Assembly: GCA_016713025.1 (NCBI GenBank)
Contig: JADJPZ010000004.1
Location: 124,001-188,000 of the forward strand
Direction of reading: 5' to 3'
Length of the DNA stretch: 64,000 bases
Origin: Saprospiraceae bacterium
GTDB lineage: Bacteria; Bacteroidota; Bacteroidia; Chitinophagales; Saprospiraceae
Shown: piece after piece, positions 18,618 through 28,055 of the stretch
Layout of the letters: each line of letters starts with the position of its first letter
Position numbering within the stretch: position 1 is the stretch's first letter
Program-made: the position numbers and the translations under genes
Notes under the pieces: generated by a model
The model's input: the letters and a program-made list of their open reading frames with translations, nothing else
What the model was told of the DNA's origin: nothing
Database searches by the model: none

Positions 18618-21548
18618 ATGGGACTAAATTGGAGAAATATATCTGATGGCTTTTTTAAAACCGGATCTGTCGGAGCTGTTGCTGTAGCAGAAAGTGACCC
18701 TAATATCGTGTATGTAGGGATGGGCGAACATGCAGTACGCGGTGTGATGACTCACCATGGAGACGGGATGTACAAGTCAACAGATGCTGGCAAAACATGG
18801 AAACACATAGGTCTTGAAAATACTCAACATATTTCCAGAGTGGTCATACATCCCAAAAATCCTGACATCCTATTTGTAGCAGCACAAGGTGCACTATATG
18901 GACCATCAAAAGATAGGGGAATCTATAAATCTACTGATGGTGGAACAACTTGGAAAAATGTGCTTTACAATGATGAAAAAACAGGATGTGTCGAGTTGTC
19001 CATGGATATGAATAACCCATTGATACTATATGCAGCTATGTGGGAACATGGCCGGCTTCCATGGAAGGTCATCAGCGGTGGACCGGGTAGCGGACTTTAT
19101 AAATCGCAAGATGGTGGGATCACATGGAATAAAATTCATGAAGGATTACCTGCTGAGCTTGGTAAAATGGCTATTGCAGTCTGCCGTTCTGATTCCGACA
19201 AGGTGTATGCTCTTATAGAAAGTGACTCAGAGAAGGGGCTCGGAGGCTTGTTTTTATCTGAAAATGGGGGTAAATCATGGTCCAGAGTATCTTCAGACAA
19301 TCGTTTGATACAAAGAGCCTGGTATTACATTGAACTATTTGTGGATCCAAAGGATGAAAATACAGTGTATGTCCTGAGTGCACCCGCCTTAAGATCTATT
19401 GATGGCGGAAAGACATGGACCAACCTTGATGGACCACATGGGGATTATCATGATTTATGGATCAATCCTGACAATCCTAAAAATATGATCATTGCTGATG
19501 ATGGCGGCGCATCCGTAAGTTTTAATTTTGGTAAATCATGGTCATTGCAAAACAATATGCCGACAGCACAACTTTACAGGATTAATGTGGACAATCAGTT
19601 TCCTTACAGGATTTATGCTGGTCAGCAGGACAATACTTCCTTGGTGATATCAAGCAGAGAGCTGGGGAGTGGCGGAATCACTAATACGAGTTGGTCTGCA
19701 TCTGCCGGTGGTGAGAGTGCTTTTCTTGCATTCAATCCCGATGATCCGCGTTACGTTTTGGGTGGCAGTTACCTCGGCACCATAGAAGTCCTGGATACAA
19801 AAGCAAAAGCAGGAACCAATATCATGGCTGCTCCCATCCAATACTTGGCCCGCGAAACCAAAGACATGAAGTACCGATTTAACTGGAATGCTCCGATTAT
19901 TTGGTCCAAACATGAACCCGATACATATTATCACGGAGCTCAATTTTTACTTCGTACACGTGATGTGGGTAAATCGTGGACTGAAGTCTCTCATGATCTT
20001 ACAAGAAATGAAAAAGAAAAACAAGGAAAAGGAGGCGGACCCTACACCAATGAAGCAGTAGGCGCCGAAAACTACGGTACGTTGAGTTATGTCCTCGAAT
20101 CGCCACATGAAAAAGGTGTCATATGGACAGGGAGTGATGATGGATTGGTATATATTACAAAAGATGGCGGAAAAAACTGGCAAAATGTGACACCTACCGG
20201 ATTGCAGGAATGTCTCATCAACGCCATAGAAGTATCACCTCATGATCCGGCTACCGCATATATTGCCACCACCAGGTATAAGTTTAATGATCATACACCA
20301 GGCTTATACAAAACCAAGGACTACGGCAAAACGTGGACGAATATCAGCTACGGAATACCGAAGAATGCCTTTACAAGAGTTGTCAGAGAAGATGAAACCC
20401 GTAAAGATTTGCTTTTTGCAGGCACAGAGACTGGTCTATATATTTCGTGGAATGGAGGTAAAGAATGGTCTCCATTCCAGCTGAATCTGCCGGTAACTCC
20501 CATAACAGATTTAAAGGTGCATCAGGGAAATCTTATTGCTGCTACTTCAGGGAGATCATTCTGGATACTTGATGACTTATTTTTATTAAATCAATATAAA
20601 ACAGATACGACAAATCTGACTTTGTTCCAACCGGCACCTGCTATGCTGGTAAATGGGTACAGCGAGTTGGATGGCGTCAATCCTGAGTTTGACGGCAACA
20701 ATCCATTCAGAGGAGTCAATCCTGCGACGGGCTCAGTTTTGTATTATTATTTACCGGAGTTGAAACCAGATGAACATATCACAATAGAAATTCTTGACAG
20801 TCAGGGCAATACAGTCCGAAGTTTATCTTCCAGGGCAGATTCTACTTTTTTACAGTATGATGGCGGACCCCAAGCAGAACCCGTACTTCCGAAGAATAAA
20901 GGTCTGAACAGGTTTGTATGGAACCTGAGACATGCCACCATTCCGGGTGTACCCTATGTGTATATTGAGAGCAGTTTCAGAGGTCACAAGGCCATTCCCG
21001 GTACTTATTCTGTCGTCCTGAAATACGGCCAGATGTCAAAAAGTACTTCATTACAAATAACACCCAATCCGCTTTACGCTATCGATCCGGCAACCTATCT
21101 GGAATATGACCGCCTCATGACCAAGATGGAAAATGAAGTAAGGATCATGCATCAGATGACCAATACTCTGAATAATAAAAGACTCCAGATAGAGAAGATG
21201 CTTGATATTCTCAACAAAGATCAAAAATTTATTAATGTCGCCACTACAGGAAATGCATTAGTGACTAAAATGAAAGCATGGGATGAGGATATGGTGCAGC
21301 GTAAATCCAAGGCCTATGATGATGTGGAAAACTTTCCTAATAAATTTACTGCCAATTATCTTTTTATGCTGAATCATACCGAAAGCGATTTGCCCCGAAT
21401 AAACCAACCAACACTGGACCGCAAAAAGGAACTCGATAGCGAATGGGAGGCATTAAAATCAAGAGCAAATGAATTTCTGGGCAAAAGCCTGCCGATGTTT
21501 AACCAACAGCTTTGGGAAGCAGGAGTGGGTGCTGTATGGGAAAAATAA
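18618..21548 (+). CDS. Sortilin/BNR-repeat beta-propeller protein, N-terminus missing
   Basis: The 976-residue frame contains many BNR/Asp-box repeats of the SxDxGxTW type (STDAGKTW, STDGGTTW, SQDGGITW, SIDGGKTW, TKDYGKTW), which build the VPS10/sortilin-like or YCF48-type propellers found in large secreted Bacteroidota proteins. The C-terminal third holds an Ig-like segment (TIEILDSQGNTVRSLSS, VLKYGQMSKSTSLQI) and a helical tail. Family members usually start with a signal peptide and one or two more repeats; here homology begins at about 18600 with LWKTED in frame, so some 70 N-terminal residues including the signal are absent. The true start is lost or beyond a junction. It is followed after 10 bp by an alpha/beta hydrolase. 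Confidence 0.8.
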   Translation: MGLNWRNISDGFFKTGSVGAVAVAESDPNIVYVGMGEHAVRGVMTHHGDGMYKSTDAGKTWKHIGLENTQHISRVVIHPKNPDILFVAAQGALYGPSKDRGIYKSTDGGTTWKNVLYNDEKTGCVELSMDMNNPLILYAAMWEHGRLPWKVISGGPGSGLYKSQDGGITWNKIHEGLPAELGKMAIAVCRSDSDKVYALIESDSEKGLGGLFLSENGGKSWSRVSSDNRLIQRAWYYIELFVDPKDENTVYVLSAPALRSIDGGKTWTNLDGPHGDYHDLWINPDNPKNMIIADDGGASVSFNFGKSWSLQNNMPTAQLYRINVDNQFPYRIYAGQQDNTSLVISSRELGSGGITNTSWSASAGGESAFLAFNPDDPRYVLGGSYLGTIEVLDTKAKAGTNIMAAPIQYLARETKDMKYRFNWNAPIIWSKHEPDTYYHGAQFLLRTRDVGKSWTEVSHDLTRNEKEKQGKGGGPYTNEAVGAENYGTLSYVLESPHEKGVIWTGSDDGLVYITKDGGKNWQNVTPTGLQECLINAIEVSPHDPATAYIATTRYKFNDHTPGLYKTKDYGKTWTNISYGIPKNAFTRVVREDETRKDLLFAGTETGLYISWNGGKEWSPFQLNLPVTPITDLKVHQGNLIAATSGRSFWILDDLFLLNQYKTDTTNLTLFQPAPAMLVNGYSELDGVNPEFDGNNPFRGVNPATGSVLYYYLPELKPDEHITIEILDSQGNTVRSLSSRADSTFLQYDGGPQAEPVLPKNKGLNRFVWNLRHATIPGVPYVYIESSFRGHKAIPGTYSVVLKYGQMSKSTSLQITPNPLYAIDPATYLEYDRLMTKMENEVRIMHQMTNTLNNKRLQIEKMLDILNKDQKFINVATTGNALVTKMKAWDEDMVQRKSKAYDDVENFPNKFTANYLFMLNHTESDLPRINQPTLDRKKELDSEWEALKSRANEFLGKSLPMFNQQLWEAGVGAVWEK

Positions 21549-21557
21549 AATAGTCCG

Positions 21558-22469
21558 ATGATAAAAAAAAGCAGTCTTGGTCGGTGTATTTATTTTCATG
21601 GTCGGAATATATTTTTATCCGTCTACAAAATATTCTTTTTCTGAGATTTATCAGAGGAAGACGATGTAAGCCTATCTCTGCAAAAATTCAGAGCCAGACC
21701 CACAAAAACAGCTGATGTAAATGGTATGACTATCACTTACCAAAAGGAAGGAACGGGCGATACATGCATCCTGTTTTTACATGGCATGGGTGGATCATAT
21801 GACACCTGGTGGCAACAGATGGATCACTTCAAGCAAAAATATACCACCTTAAGCCTGACATATCCGAGAGTTAATAATCTGAAAGATTTATCAAAATGTG
21901 TACTGTCCATACTTGATAGAGAAAATGTAAGAAAAGTGGTCATAGTTGGCAGCTCTTTGGGAGGATATCTGGCACAATATATTACCACTTTTCATCCGGA
22001 TCGTGTTTTGATGGTCTCATTGGGGAATACCTTCCCACCCAATACAGAAAATAAAAAAAAAAATGAAACCCTGATGCAGATCATGACGTACATGCCTGAG
22101 TGGTTTGTAATTCATTCTATACGGAAGAAGTACAATGCAGAAGTTGTCCCCGCAGCAGAAAACTCTATGGTAGTCAATGCGTTTTTGAACGAATTGCTTG
22201 GAAGTCAGGTGAAAAAAGGAGATTTCTTAAGCAGGTATTACTGTGTTGTCGATACTTTTATATCAAATATCCACAAAACTATACCCATTCAGATCATTGA
22301 GTCAGATAATGATCCATTGGTCAGTAAAACATTGCGTGATCAGCTTAAAGCAACCTATCCACAGGCAAAAGTTATTACCTTAATCAATAAAGGCCACTTT
22401 CCATATCTGAATGATGCGGATCACTACAATACCCTGATTGATACTTTTTTGAGCAGTGATGAGAGATAG
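21558..22469 (+). CDS. Alpha/beta hydrolase, 5' end frameshifted
   Basis: The body (from 21726) is an alpha/beta hydrolase with oxyanion-hole HGMGGSYDTW, nucleophile elbow GSSLGGY, acid DNDPL and catalytic His in GHFPYL. Upstream, an ATG at 21558 starts a membrane-anchor or signal segment: removal of one A from an A8 run gives MIKKAVLVGVFIFMVGIYFYP. A missing base near 21661 then links it to DVSLSLQKFRARPTKTADVNG. The restored protein is about 300 residues, anchored or exported. The start lies 10 bp after the BNR gene stop, so they are likely co-transcribed. The substrate is unknown. Confidence 0.75.
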
Positions 22470-23052
22470 AGTGTAAAATTATTTTTTGCCAAACCTATTG
22501 AATGCTCACCTTTATTTTAGCAACTTAGAGAGTAGTGTAGCTCTAATGCTCTGACTAGATAAAGAACTTAATTAAATGTGGTTCTTTTTCCGAATATCTG
22601 CGTTAAAAATACTCGCGGTCCATAGAACATTTATATCATTCAGTTTAAGCTGTGGTACGGAGCCCACAGTTCAAAGCTAAAATCGTTTGCGACGATTTCT
22701 GTACGCTCTTCTTCTTGATCTTAGAAAATTACTCCCATTTTAATTTAAACACGTTGGAGTTCGAATTCTAGAAATAAGGCTATGTTTTCAATACATTCAT
22801 TAACTCCTACGAGGTTAGCTTATTATCTGGACAGAGCGCTTGTATTAAATGTTGTTGAGGTTTTGTTCTTGGCGTTTTATAAAATTGAGAGCATTTTGTG
22901 GAGTGATATAAAAAAGAATTGTGAATCCACTCCCAAAAGCTTAGGATGAAGTAAAATAAATCATATTGATTTCTACTGCATTGATAATCAAGTACATTTC
23001 TTTAGGTCAACCTTCTGATTAGGCATGAGATAGTGTAAAAAATGGTTGTTTA
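22470..23052. other. Convergent intergenic region with small hairpins
   Basis: No gene is visible. AAAGAAC (22561-22567) pairs with GTTCTTT (22580-22586) followed by TT, a weak terminator candidate for the hydrolase. Small inverted repeats CTGTGG/CCCACAG (22650-22669) and AAATCGT/ACGATTT (22680-22698) follow. Confidence 0.35.
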
Positions 23053-24210
23053 TCATAAAATTATTGTTTTCGGAGCAGCAATGATGATTCGAATAATGGA
23101 CTCAGCAATATTTTCTATTAATTCTTCAGCATTGGTGATGGCATCGTCAAGGGTTGTTGGTTTATCAATAATCGAAAAGATGCCGTCGAATCCGTTGTTA
23201 TAAAGCTCCTGATAACCTATCCCCAAGCTGCCGGCAATTGCAATTACGGGTATATTGTTTTGTTTTGCTACTTGTGCTACTCCGAACGGGGTTTTTCCAA
23301 ACGCAGTTTGAGAATCAATTCTACCTTCACCTGTAAACACCAAATCGGCACCCACGACTGTATCGGCAAACTTGGTTTCCCGCATAATAATTTCAATGCC
23401 ACTTTCGAGCTTAGCTCCCAAAAAGCACATAACTCCATAACCCAGTCCACCTGCTGCACCGGCACCCGGATACTCACTAAAATCCAATCCGGTATAAGAT
23501 TTCATTAGGTCGGAAAAATGTATCAGACCTTTATTCAAGGTTTGAACATCAGCATCGGATGCCCCTTTTTGTCGTCCATATACGTTTGATGCTCCATTTA
23601 TACCACACAATGGATTGTCCACATCGCAGGCAGCTATAATATTTAAACCTTTTACTCTTGTATCAAGACCCGACATATCCACAGAGTGAATATTGATAAG
23701 TTCAGCGCCGCACATATTTTGTTCTTTGCCTTTTTCATCCAAAAACCGGACACCAAGTGCTTGAGCCATACCAGTTCCTCCATCGTTGGTGGCACTACCA
23801 CCTAAACCTATAATGATCTCTGTACAACCCCTGTCAAGGGCATGTTTTATAAGTTCGCCTGTACCAAAAGTACTTGTATTTAATACATTTCTCTCATCAT
23901 TTTTTAATAATTCAAGTCCGCTGGCAGCAGCCATTTCGATAACCGCCGTTTTACCATCGCCCATAATGCCATAAAATGAGTTAAACGGGCGTGATAAAGG
24001 ATCATGAACCATCACTTCAACCATCACACCTTCAGACATTGCGATAAGCGATTGAACTGTCCCTTCGCCACCGTCGGCCATTGGAACTATAACAGTTTCA
24101 ATATTTGCATCCACTCTTTTTATTCCCTTTTCAATGGATTTAGCCACCTTAATGGCAGTTAAACTTCCTTTAAATGAATCGGGTGCAATAATTACTTTCA
24201 TTTTTATCAA
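23053..24210 (-). CDS. garK: Glycerate 2-kinase (GarK type)
   Basis: The 385-residue protein begins (M)KVIIAPDSFKGSLTA and carries PMADGGEGTV, GLGGSATNDGGTGMAQALG and VFTGEGRIDSQTAFGKTP, the diagnostic blocks of class II glycerate kinases that phosphorylate D-glycerate to 2-phosphoglycerate. The start is either 24210 or 24201; 24201 (MKVIIAP) matches most family members. The C-terminus ends slightly longer than usual with an isoleucine-rich tail. No sugar-acid pathway partners are adjacent. An 8-bp inverted repeat TTTTGGGC/GCCCAAAA (24270-24294) lies upstream and may be an operator. Confidence 0.9.
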   Translation of the reverse strand: MIKMKVIIAPDSFKGSLTAIKVAKSIEKGIKRVDANIETVIVPMADGGEGTVQSLIAMSEGVMVEVMVHDPLSRPFNSFYGIMGDGKTAVIEMAAASGLELLKNDERNVLNTSTFGTGELIKHALDRGCTEIIIGLGGSATNDGGTGMAQALGVRFLDEKGKEQNMCGAELINIHSVDMSGLDTRVKGLNIIAACDVDNPLCGINGASNVYGRQKGASDADVQTLNKGLIHFSDLMKSYTGLDFSEYPGAGAAGGLGYGVMCFLGAKLESGIEIIMRETKFADTVVGADLVFTGEGRIDSQTAFGKTPFGVAQVAKQNNIPVIAIAGSLGIGYQELYNNGFDGIFSIIDKPTTLDDAITNAEELIENIAESIIRIIIAAPKTIIL

Positions 24211-24732
24211 TGTTGACTTTTATTTGTTGAGAATTGAAAAATAAATTCTCGGCAGCTTAGCTTACTATATTTTGGGCGTCTATTCTGCCCAAAAGTACAA
24301 ATATTACCTAAACATCTTATGAATTCTATCAGTGCATTTGCCTATATGGTGTGCAAGATCAAAAGTACAACCTGACTTCACTTCGTTGGCAGTCGGGTAG
24401 GGGAGAATCATTTTAAAATTTCAGAGTACTCTTAGTTTATTTCTGGTTCTTTTAAAAACGTACCAATTTGTTATACACACCTACCATATTGTGTGTATAA
24501 CAAATTGAAATTGCACAAATACTTAAATTCCCTCGCTACCCTCATTCCCTAAAGAGCCTGTCAAGCTACGCTTGAGACGACCCACGCCAATGCTTTCAAT
24601 ATTAGTGCTGGTCTCCACTTTAGGGGTTGGGGGTAAGTATAGGCAAATGTAGCAAGTTAATTTTTTTCACAAAAGTGCAATATGTTATACACACTACCAT
24701 ATTTTGATGATAAGTAATTCCACGATATTCAT
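24211..24732. other. Divergent intergenic region rich in inverted repeats
   Basis: It separates glycerate kinase from the helicase and has no gene. It contains TTTTGGGC (24270-24277) / GCCCAAAA (24287-24294) and the repeat palindrome listed separately. Confidence 0.4.
24464..24518. repeat. 17-bp perfect palindrome containing the 22-bp repeat
   Basis: CAATTTGTTATACACAC (24464-24480), a 10-nt loop CTACCATATT, then GTGTGTATAACAAATTG (24491-24507), followed by AAATTGCACAA. The right arm is the inverted counterpart of the copy at 18371. A further direct copy with loop-like flank GTTATACACACTACCATATT is at 24685-24704. Confidence 0.75.
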
Positions 24733-24740
24733 TATCTTTG
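24733..24740 (+). promoter_or_regulatory. Bacteroidota -7 element for the helicase gene
   Basis: TATCTTTG fits TAnnTTTG. It lies 21 bp ahead of the ATG at 24762 and overlaps the alternative TTG start at 24738, which makes 24762 the better start. Confidence 0.6.
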
Positions 24741-24761
24741 CCTTCATCAAGAAAAATCTTA

Positions 24762-26009
24762 ATGAAGTTTTCTAACTACCATTTTGTGAATGAGATAAAA
24801 AATAATCTCGAGAAGCTCGGTTTTAAAAAGCCCACCGACATTCAGTTTAAATGTATACCCAATATTCTGAAAGGAGAAGACTTACTGGCTATCGCACAGA
24901 CCGGGACAGGAAAAACTGCTGCTTTTGCTATACCTATCTTACATATACTGCATAGCAAGGTAAATACCAAAAGGGAGGATGGTATCAAATGTGTTGTTAT
25001 GGTTCCAACTCGCGAGTTGGCAATACAGATAGCTGAGGTTTTCAATATCTTAGGAAAGAACACCAGAGTCAACATATTTTCGGTATTTGGCGGAGTCGAA
25101 CAAGGCCCGCAAATAGCCAGGTTGGAAAAAGGAATTGATATCCTGGTGACCACTCCCGGTAGAATGTTTGATCTGGCAAGTCAGGGGTTTATCAAGCTCA
25201 ATCGTGTCGAAATCCTGGTGCTGGATGAAGCTGACCATATGCTTGACCTTGGTTTTATCAAAGATATCAGAGATTTGATCCGTCATCTACCTGTAAAAAG
25301 GCAAACTCTCTTTTTTTCAGCCACTATTGATGATCAAATTAAGGATCTTGCCTATTCACTCGTAAAAAATCCTATTCGGATTCAGATTTCCCCCAAAGAT
25401 CCAGTTTCAAAAAATGTAGACCACTCCGTGATGTTTGTCAATATGGATGATAAACGTTTTTTTCTTGAAAGGCTTGTTAACGAGCAACCGGAAGCCAAAA
25501 TTCTGGTTTTTGTAAGGACAAAGGTAAGGTGCGAAAGGGTAAAAGCAGCGATGCATCGCGTTCATATTGCATCTGAATATATGCATGGCGGGCAAGAACA
25601 GGCAGACAGGCTATCTGTACTCAACATGTTTAAGAACGGTACAGTAAAACTCCTGATAGCCACAGATGTCAGCGCAAGAGGTATAGATATTCCGGATGTG
25701 GATTTTGTTGTCAATTATGACCTACCGGAGCACCCTGAAAGCTATGTACACAGAGTAGGACGTACAGGTAGAGGCAGGAAGCGGGGTATAGCATATTCTT
25801 TCTGCGATGAGTCAGAAAAAGACCTGCTTAAGCACATAGAGGAGTATATGGGTACTAAAATAAAAGTGTCCGCTATCCTCCATGAAGACTATAAAGAAGT
25901 CGTAGATCTTTCATCAGAAAAAACACTCAACCTCAAGGATATCATCACAGAACTAAAAATGTCGCCTAATAAAAGATATGGAGTGAAAAAGTCTAAAAGA
26001 AAGCTGTAA
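24762..26009 (+). CDS. DEAD-box RNA helicase (RhlE-like)
   Basis: All helicase motifs are present in order: Q motif KPTDIQ, motif I AQTGTGKT, Ia PTRELAIQ, TPGR, II DEAD, III SAT, V ARGID and VI HRVGRTGR. The length of 415 residues is that of a core DEAD-box helicase with a short basic C-terminal tail (KSKRKL), as in RhlE/DeaD-group proteins. It would unwind short RNA duplexes in ribosome assembly or RNA decay. Start chosen at ATG 24762 because the upstream TTG lies within the promoter. It stands alone between regions transcribed in the other direction. Confidence 0.95.
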   Translation: MKFSNYHFVNEIKNNLEKLGFKKPTDIQFKCIPNILKGEDLLAIAQTGTGKTAAFAIPILHILHSKVNTKREDGIKCVVMVPTRELAIQIAEVFNILGKNTRVNIFSVFGGVEQGPQIARLEKGIDILVTTPGRMFDLASQGFIKLNRVEILVLDEADHMLDLGFIKDIRDLIRHLPVKRQTLFFSATIDDQIKDLAYSLVKNPIRIQISPKDPVSKNVDHSVMFVNMDDKRFFLERLVNEQPEAKILVFVRTKVRCERVKAAMHRVHIASEYMHGGQEQADRLSVLNMFKNGTVKLLIATDVSARGIDIPDVDFVVNYDLPEHPESYVHRVGRTGRGRKRGIAYSFCDESEKDLLKHIEEYMGTKIKVSAILHEDYKEVVDLSSEKTLNLKDIITELKMSPNKRYGVKKSKRKL

Positions 26010-26151
26010 ACCATTCTCTTTCTCCAAAGAATGCAGCAAAGTTATGTGGATAAAAGATCATTTAATATACCACAAATTCATCTAAATGTGTGATGATTTC
26101 CTGTTTTGAAATGATGATATTTCATCAAAATTCCTAAGCAGAACTGATAGT

Positions 26152-26652
26152 TTATTTACCTTTCAAATCCGCAATCTTCTTTTCGAGTTCCAGCTCATCA
26201 CCAGGATTATAGCCATTATGGGCATACACTATTTCACCTTTATCGTTGAGCAGGAAAGTCTGGGGGATAGTCTGGAAGTTGAGTGCTTGCTGCAACTCCT
26301 GTTTTGAATCAGCTAAGACTGTAAACTCCCAACCTTTGGTCTTGACCATGGATGGCACCTTAGAAAGTCCTCTTGCATCATCTATGGTGATTGCCAATAA
26401 TTGAATATCATATTTCTCCACCCATTCGCTGTACAGTTCATTGAGTACATCCAGTTCTCTTTTGCATGGAGTACACCAGGTTGCCCAGAAGCTTACGATA
26501 GTGATCTTTCCTTTTGAAGTATAATCTGTTGTACTGACCTGCTTTCCGTCAAGAGATTTGATATTGACTGTCGGAAACGGATTGCCGGAAGCCAATACTG
26601 CAAGTGTCAAAAATGTAAATACAGTGGGTAAAAGAATTTTAAAAGGGTTCAT
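26152..26652 (-). CDS. TlpA/ResA-like thioredoxin-fold protein
   Basis: Starting at 26652 (MNPFKILLP), the protein has a signal peptide, then VNIKSLDGKQV and VSFWATWCTPCKREL, the redox CxxC motif (CTPC) with the FWATW context of TlpA/ResA. The cis-Pro segment is TIPQTFLL. It would be an exported thiol-disulfide oxidoreductase, for example in cytochrome maturation or disulfide repair. A longer frame to 26760 would place its start inside the terminator hairpin at 26750, so it is rejected. The length of 166 residues is normal. Confidence 0.9.
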   Translation of the reverse strand: MNPFKILLPTVFTFLTLAVLASGNPFPTVNIKSLDGKQVSTTDYTSKGKITIVSFWATWCTPCKRELDVLNELYSEWVEKYDIQLLAITIDDARGLSKVPSMVKTKGWEFTVLADSKQELQQALNFQTIPQTFLLNDKGEIVYAHNGYNPGDELELEKKIADLKGK

Positions 26653-26749
26653 TTTTTTATGTTGAATGAATAAAGGTAACATAAATACGCAAAAAAAAGT
26701 GTCTGTATTGTTCCTTATTAACTTAATTTTAAGAGGATATGCAAAAAAA

Positions 26750-26773
26750 AGCCCGAACAAATTTGTTCGGGCT
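26750..26773 (-). terminator. Strong intrinsic terminator for the microprotein transcript
   Basis: A perfect 24-nt palindrome (AGCCCGAACAAA and its complement) is followed on the minus strand by eight T. It lies 25 bp beyond the stop of the small membrane ORF at 26798-26908 and upstream of the thioredoxin gene on the same strand. Confidence 0.85.
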
Positions 26774-26797
26774 AACTACGGGTGCGTACGGAATTCT

Positions 26798-26908
26798 TCA
26801 GATTGCCTTATAGCTCATAGCCATAAAGACTATTAAAATGCTAAGTAGCAAGAAGGCAAAAAGAAAACGTGAATCCCGGAACAGAATTTCGTCTTTTTTG
26901 TAAAACAT
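26798..26908 (-). CDS. 36-residue single-pass membrane microprotein
   Basis: An ATG at 26908 opens a 36-codon frame: a charged start (MFYKKDEILFRDSR), one strong transmembrane segment (FLFAFLLLSILIVFMAM) and a short SYKAI tail. The perfect terminator right after the stop indicates a separately transcribed short mRNA, which raises confidence that this is a real gene. I know no family for it. Small hydrophobic proteins of this kind often regulate membrane complexes or act as type I toxins, but there is no direct evidence for either here. Confidence 0.6.
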   Translation of the reverse strand: MFYKKDEILFRDSRFLFAFLLLSILIVFMAMSYKAI

Positions 26909-27260
26909 AAAAATCTGAGTTTGGTATTGGTTATTAAGTTCTATATTTCGATAACTTTTTATCGTGTCGTCTTATCACACTATGCCAAAAATGATACCAT
27001 ATGAAAAATAGATAATATGAACTATACCCACTATTTTATACCAAAATCAGGGGTGTTTTTCTCATGTAAAAATTATTACTCCCTTTGTGTTTTAAGCATC
27101 AACTGTTTTTATATGATGATTTTTATTAAAATGTCAATTTCACTAATATATGGCTGGTGAAAATTACCCAAATGATGGTAATAAATAATTTTTATCCATT
27201 TTAGACATTATGGATACTTCAGGAATAAATATAAAATTTGGAAAATCATACTTGATATAT
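26909..27260. other. AT-rich intergenic region
   Basis: Divergent upstream region of the microprotein and of the LURP-like gene. No further gene or clear structure is seen. Confidence 0.35.
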
Positions 27261-27268
27261 TACCTTTG
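27261..27268 (+). promoter_or_regulatory. Bacteroidota -7 element for the LURP-like gene
   Basis: TACCTTTG fits TAnnTTTG and lies 62 bp before the ATG at 27331; it also precedes the alternative GTG at 27286. Confidence 0.5.
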
Positions 27269-27330
27269 ATGATCTTCTAATAAGAGTGTTAAAGGAATTT
27301 TCAAAATACAACATAATACGAACAAAGCAT

Positions 27331-27918
27331 ATGACTTATCCATTAGAATTTGAATTCAAAGTATTGGCACTTGCTCCGCAATTTTATGTAAGAGACAGCT
27401 CCGGCAGAAATGTGGCCTATGTGAAACAAAAACTTTTTAAACTAAAAGAAGATATCTCCGTATTTGAAGATGAAAGCCAGCGAAATGTCATTTTCAAAAT
27501 CAAAGCGAATCAATGGATTGATTGGTCAGCATCCTACATTATGTATGATAAGGAAAACCATGAGATGGGACGGATAGGGCGAAAAGGAGCCAGATCGCTC
27601 TGGAAGGCCACCTACGAAGTATTTGATGATGCTGATCACAAAGAGTTCATCATAGAGGAAGAGAATGCTTTTGTCAAAATCATGGATGGTATCTTTTCTG
27701 AAGTTCCGATTCTAGGTATTTTTACAGGATACTTTTTCAACCCCAAATACAACATCACCAATACAAATGGTGAATTGGTGGCTGTATTTAGTAAAGAACA
27801 ATCTTTTTGGGGTAAGAAGTTTTCATTAAATCAATTAACACCCATTTCGGAAATGGAAGAACAAAGAGTCATTCTTGCCCTTATCATGATGGTGTTATTA
27901 GAAAGAAGCAGAGGGTAA
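27331..27918 (+). CDS. LURP-one/tubby-like beta-barrel protein
   Basis: Starting at ATG 27331 (MTYPLEFEFKVLALAPQFYV), the 195-residue protein shows the strand pattern of the tubby C-terminal-like/LURP-one family: VRDSSGRNVAYVKQKLFKLKEDISVFED, then IFKIKAN, YIMYDKENHEMGRI and YNITNTNGELVAVFSKE, with a central hydrophobic helix near the end (VILALIMMVLLER). The fold is related to phospholipid scramblases. Function in bacteria is not established. A GTG at 27286 would add 15 residues without family similarity. Confidence 0.7.
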   Translation: MTYPLEFEFKVLALAPQFYVRDSSGRNVAYVKQKLFKLKEDISVFEDESQRNVIFKIKANQWIDWSASYIMYDKENHEMGRIGRKGARSLWKATYEVFDDADHKEFIIEEENAFVKIMDGIFSEVPILGIFTGYFFNPKYNITNTNGELVAVFSKEQSFWGKKFSLNQLTPISEMEEQRVILALIMMVLLERSRG

Positions 27919-27955
27919 AAAACTGCCCCGGCAGTGGATGGTTGTAAATAGGTAA

Positions 27956-28055
27956 CTACATTTTACCATCAATTTGACGGGCTATAAAAAATCCGTCATG
28001 GCCCTGACTTTGGTACAAAGGCATCAATACCAGTGCTTCTTGCGGCGCAAGGTCG
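27956..28055 (-). pseudogene. Fragment of an M14 peptidase/AstE-like gene (3' end)
   Basis: The minus strand encodes LVLMPLYQSQGHDGFFIARQ before a stop at 27956. The intact minus-strand M14 gene at 31741 ends with GLILMPLYQSQGQDGFFIVKE, and about 45 bases are nearly identical. Homology fades upstream and needs a frame change. This is the remaining 3' end of a second copy. Confidence 0.65.

Noticed and set aside
22741..22775. tRNA-like GGAGTTCGAATTC segment
   Set aside because: The resemblance is limited to a T-loop-like stretch; acceptor, D and anticodon stems cannot be formed.
24738..24764. TTG at 24738 as the helicase start
   Set aside because: It lies within the TATCTTTG promoter element, and the ATG at 24762 fits family length.
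26652..26760. N-terminal extension of the TlpA-like protein to 26760
   Set aside because: It would start within the terminator hairpin and precede a second signal peptide.
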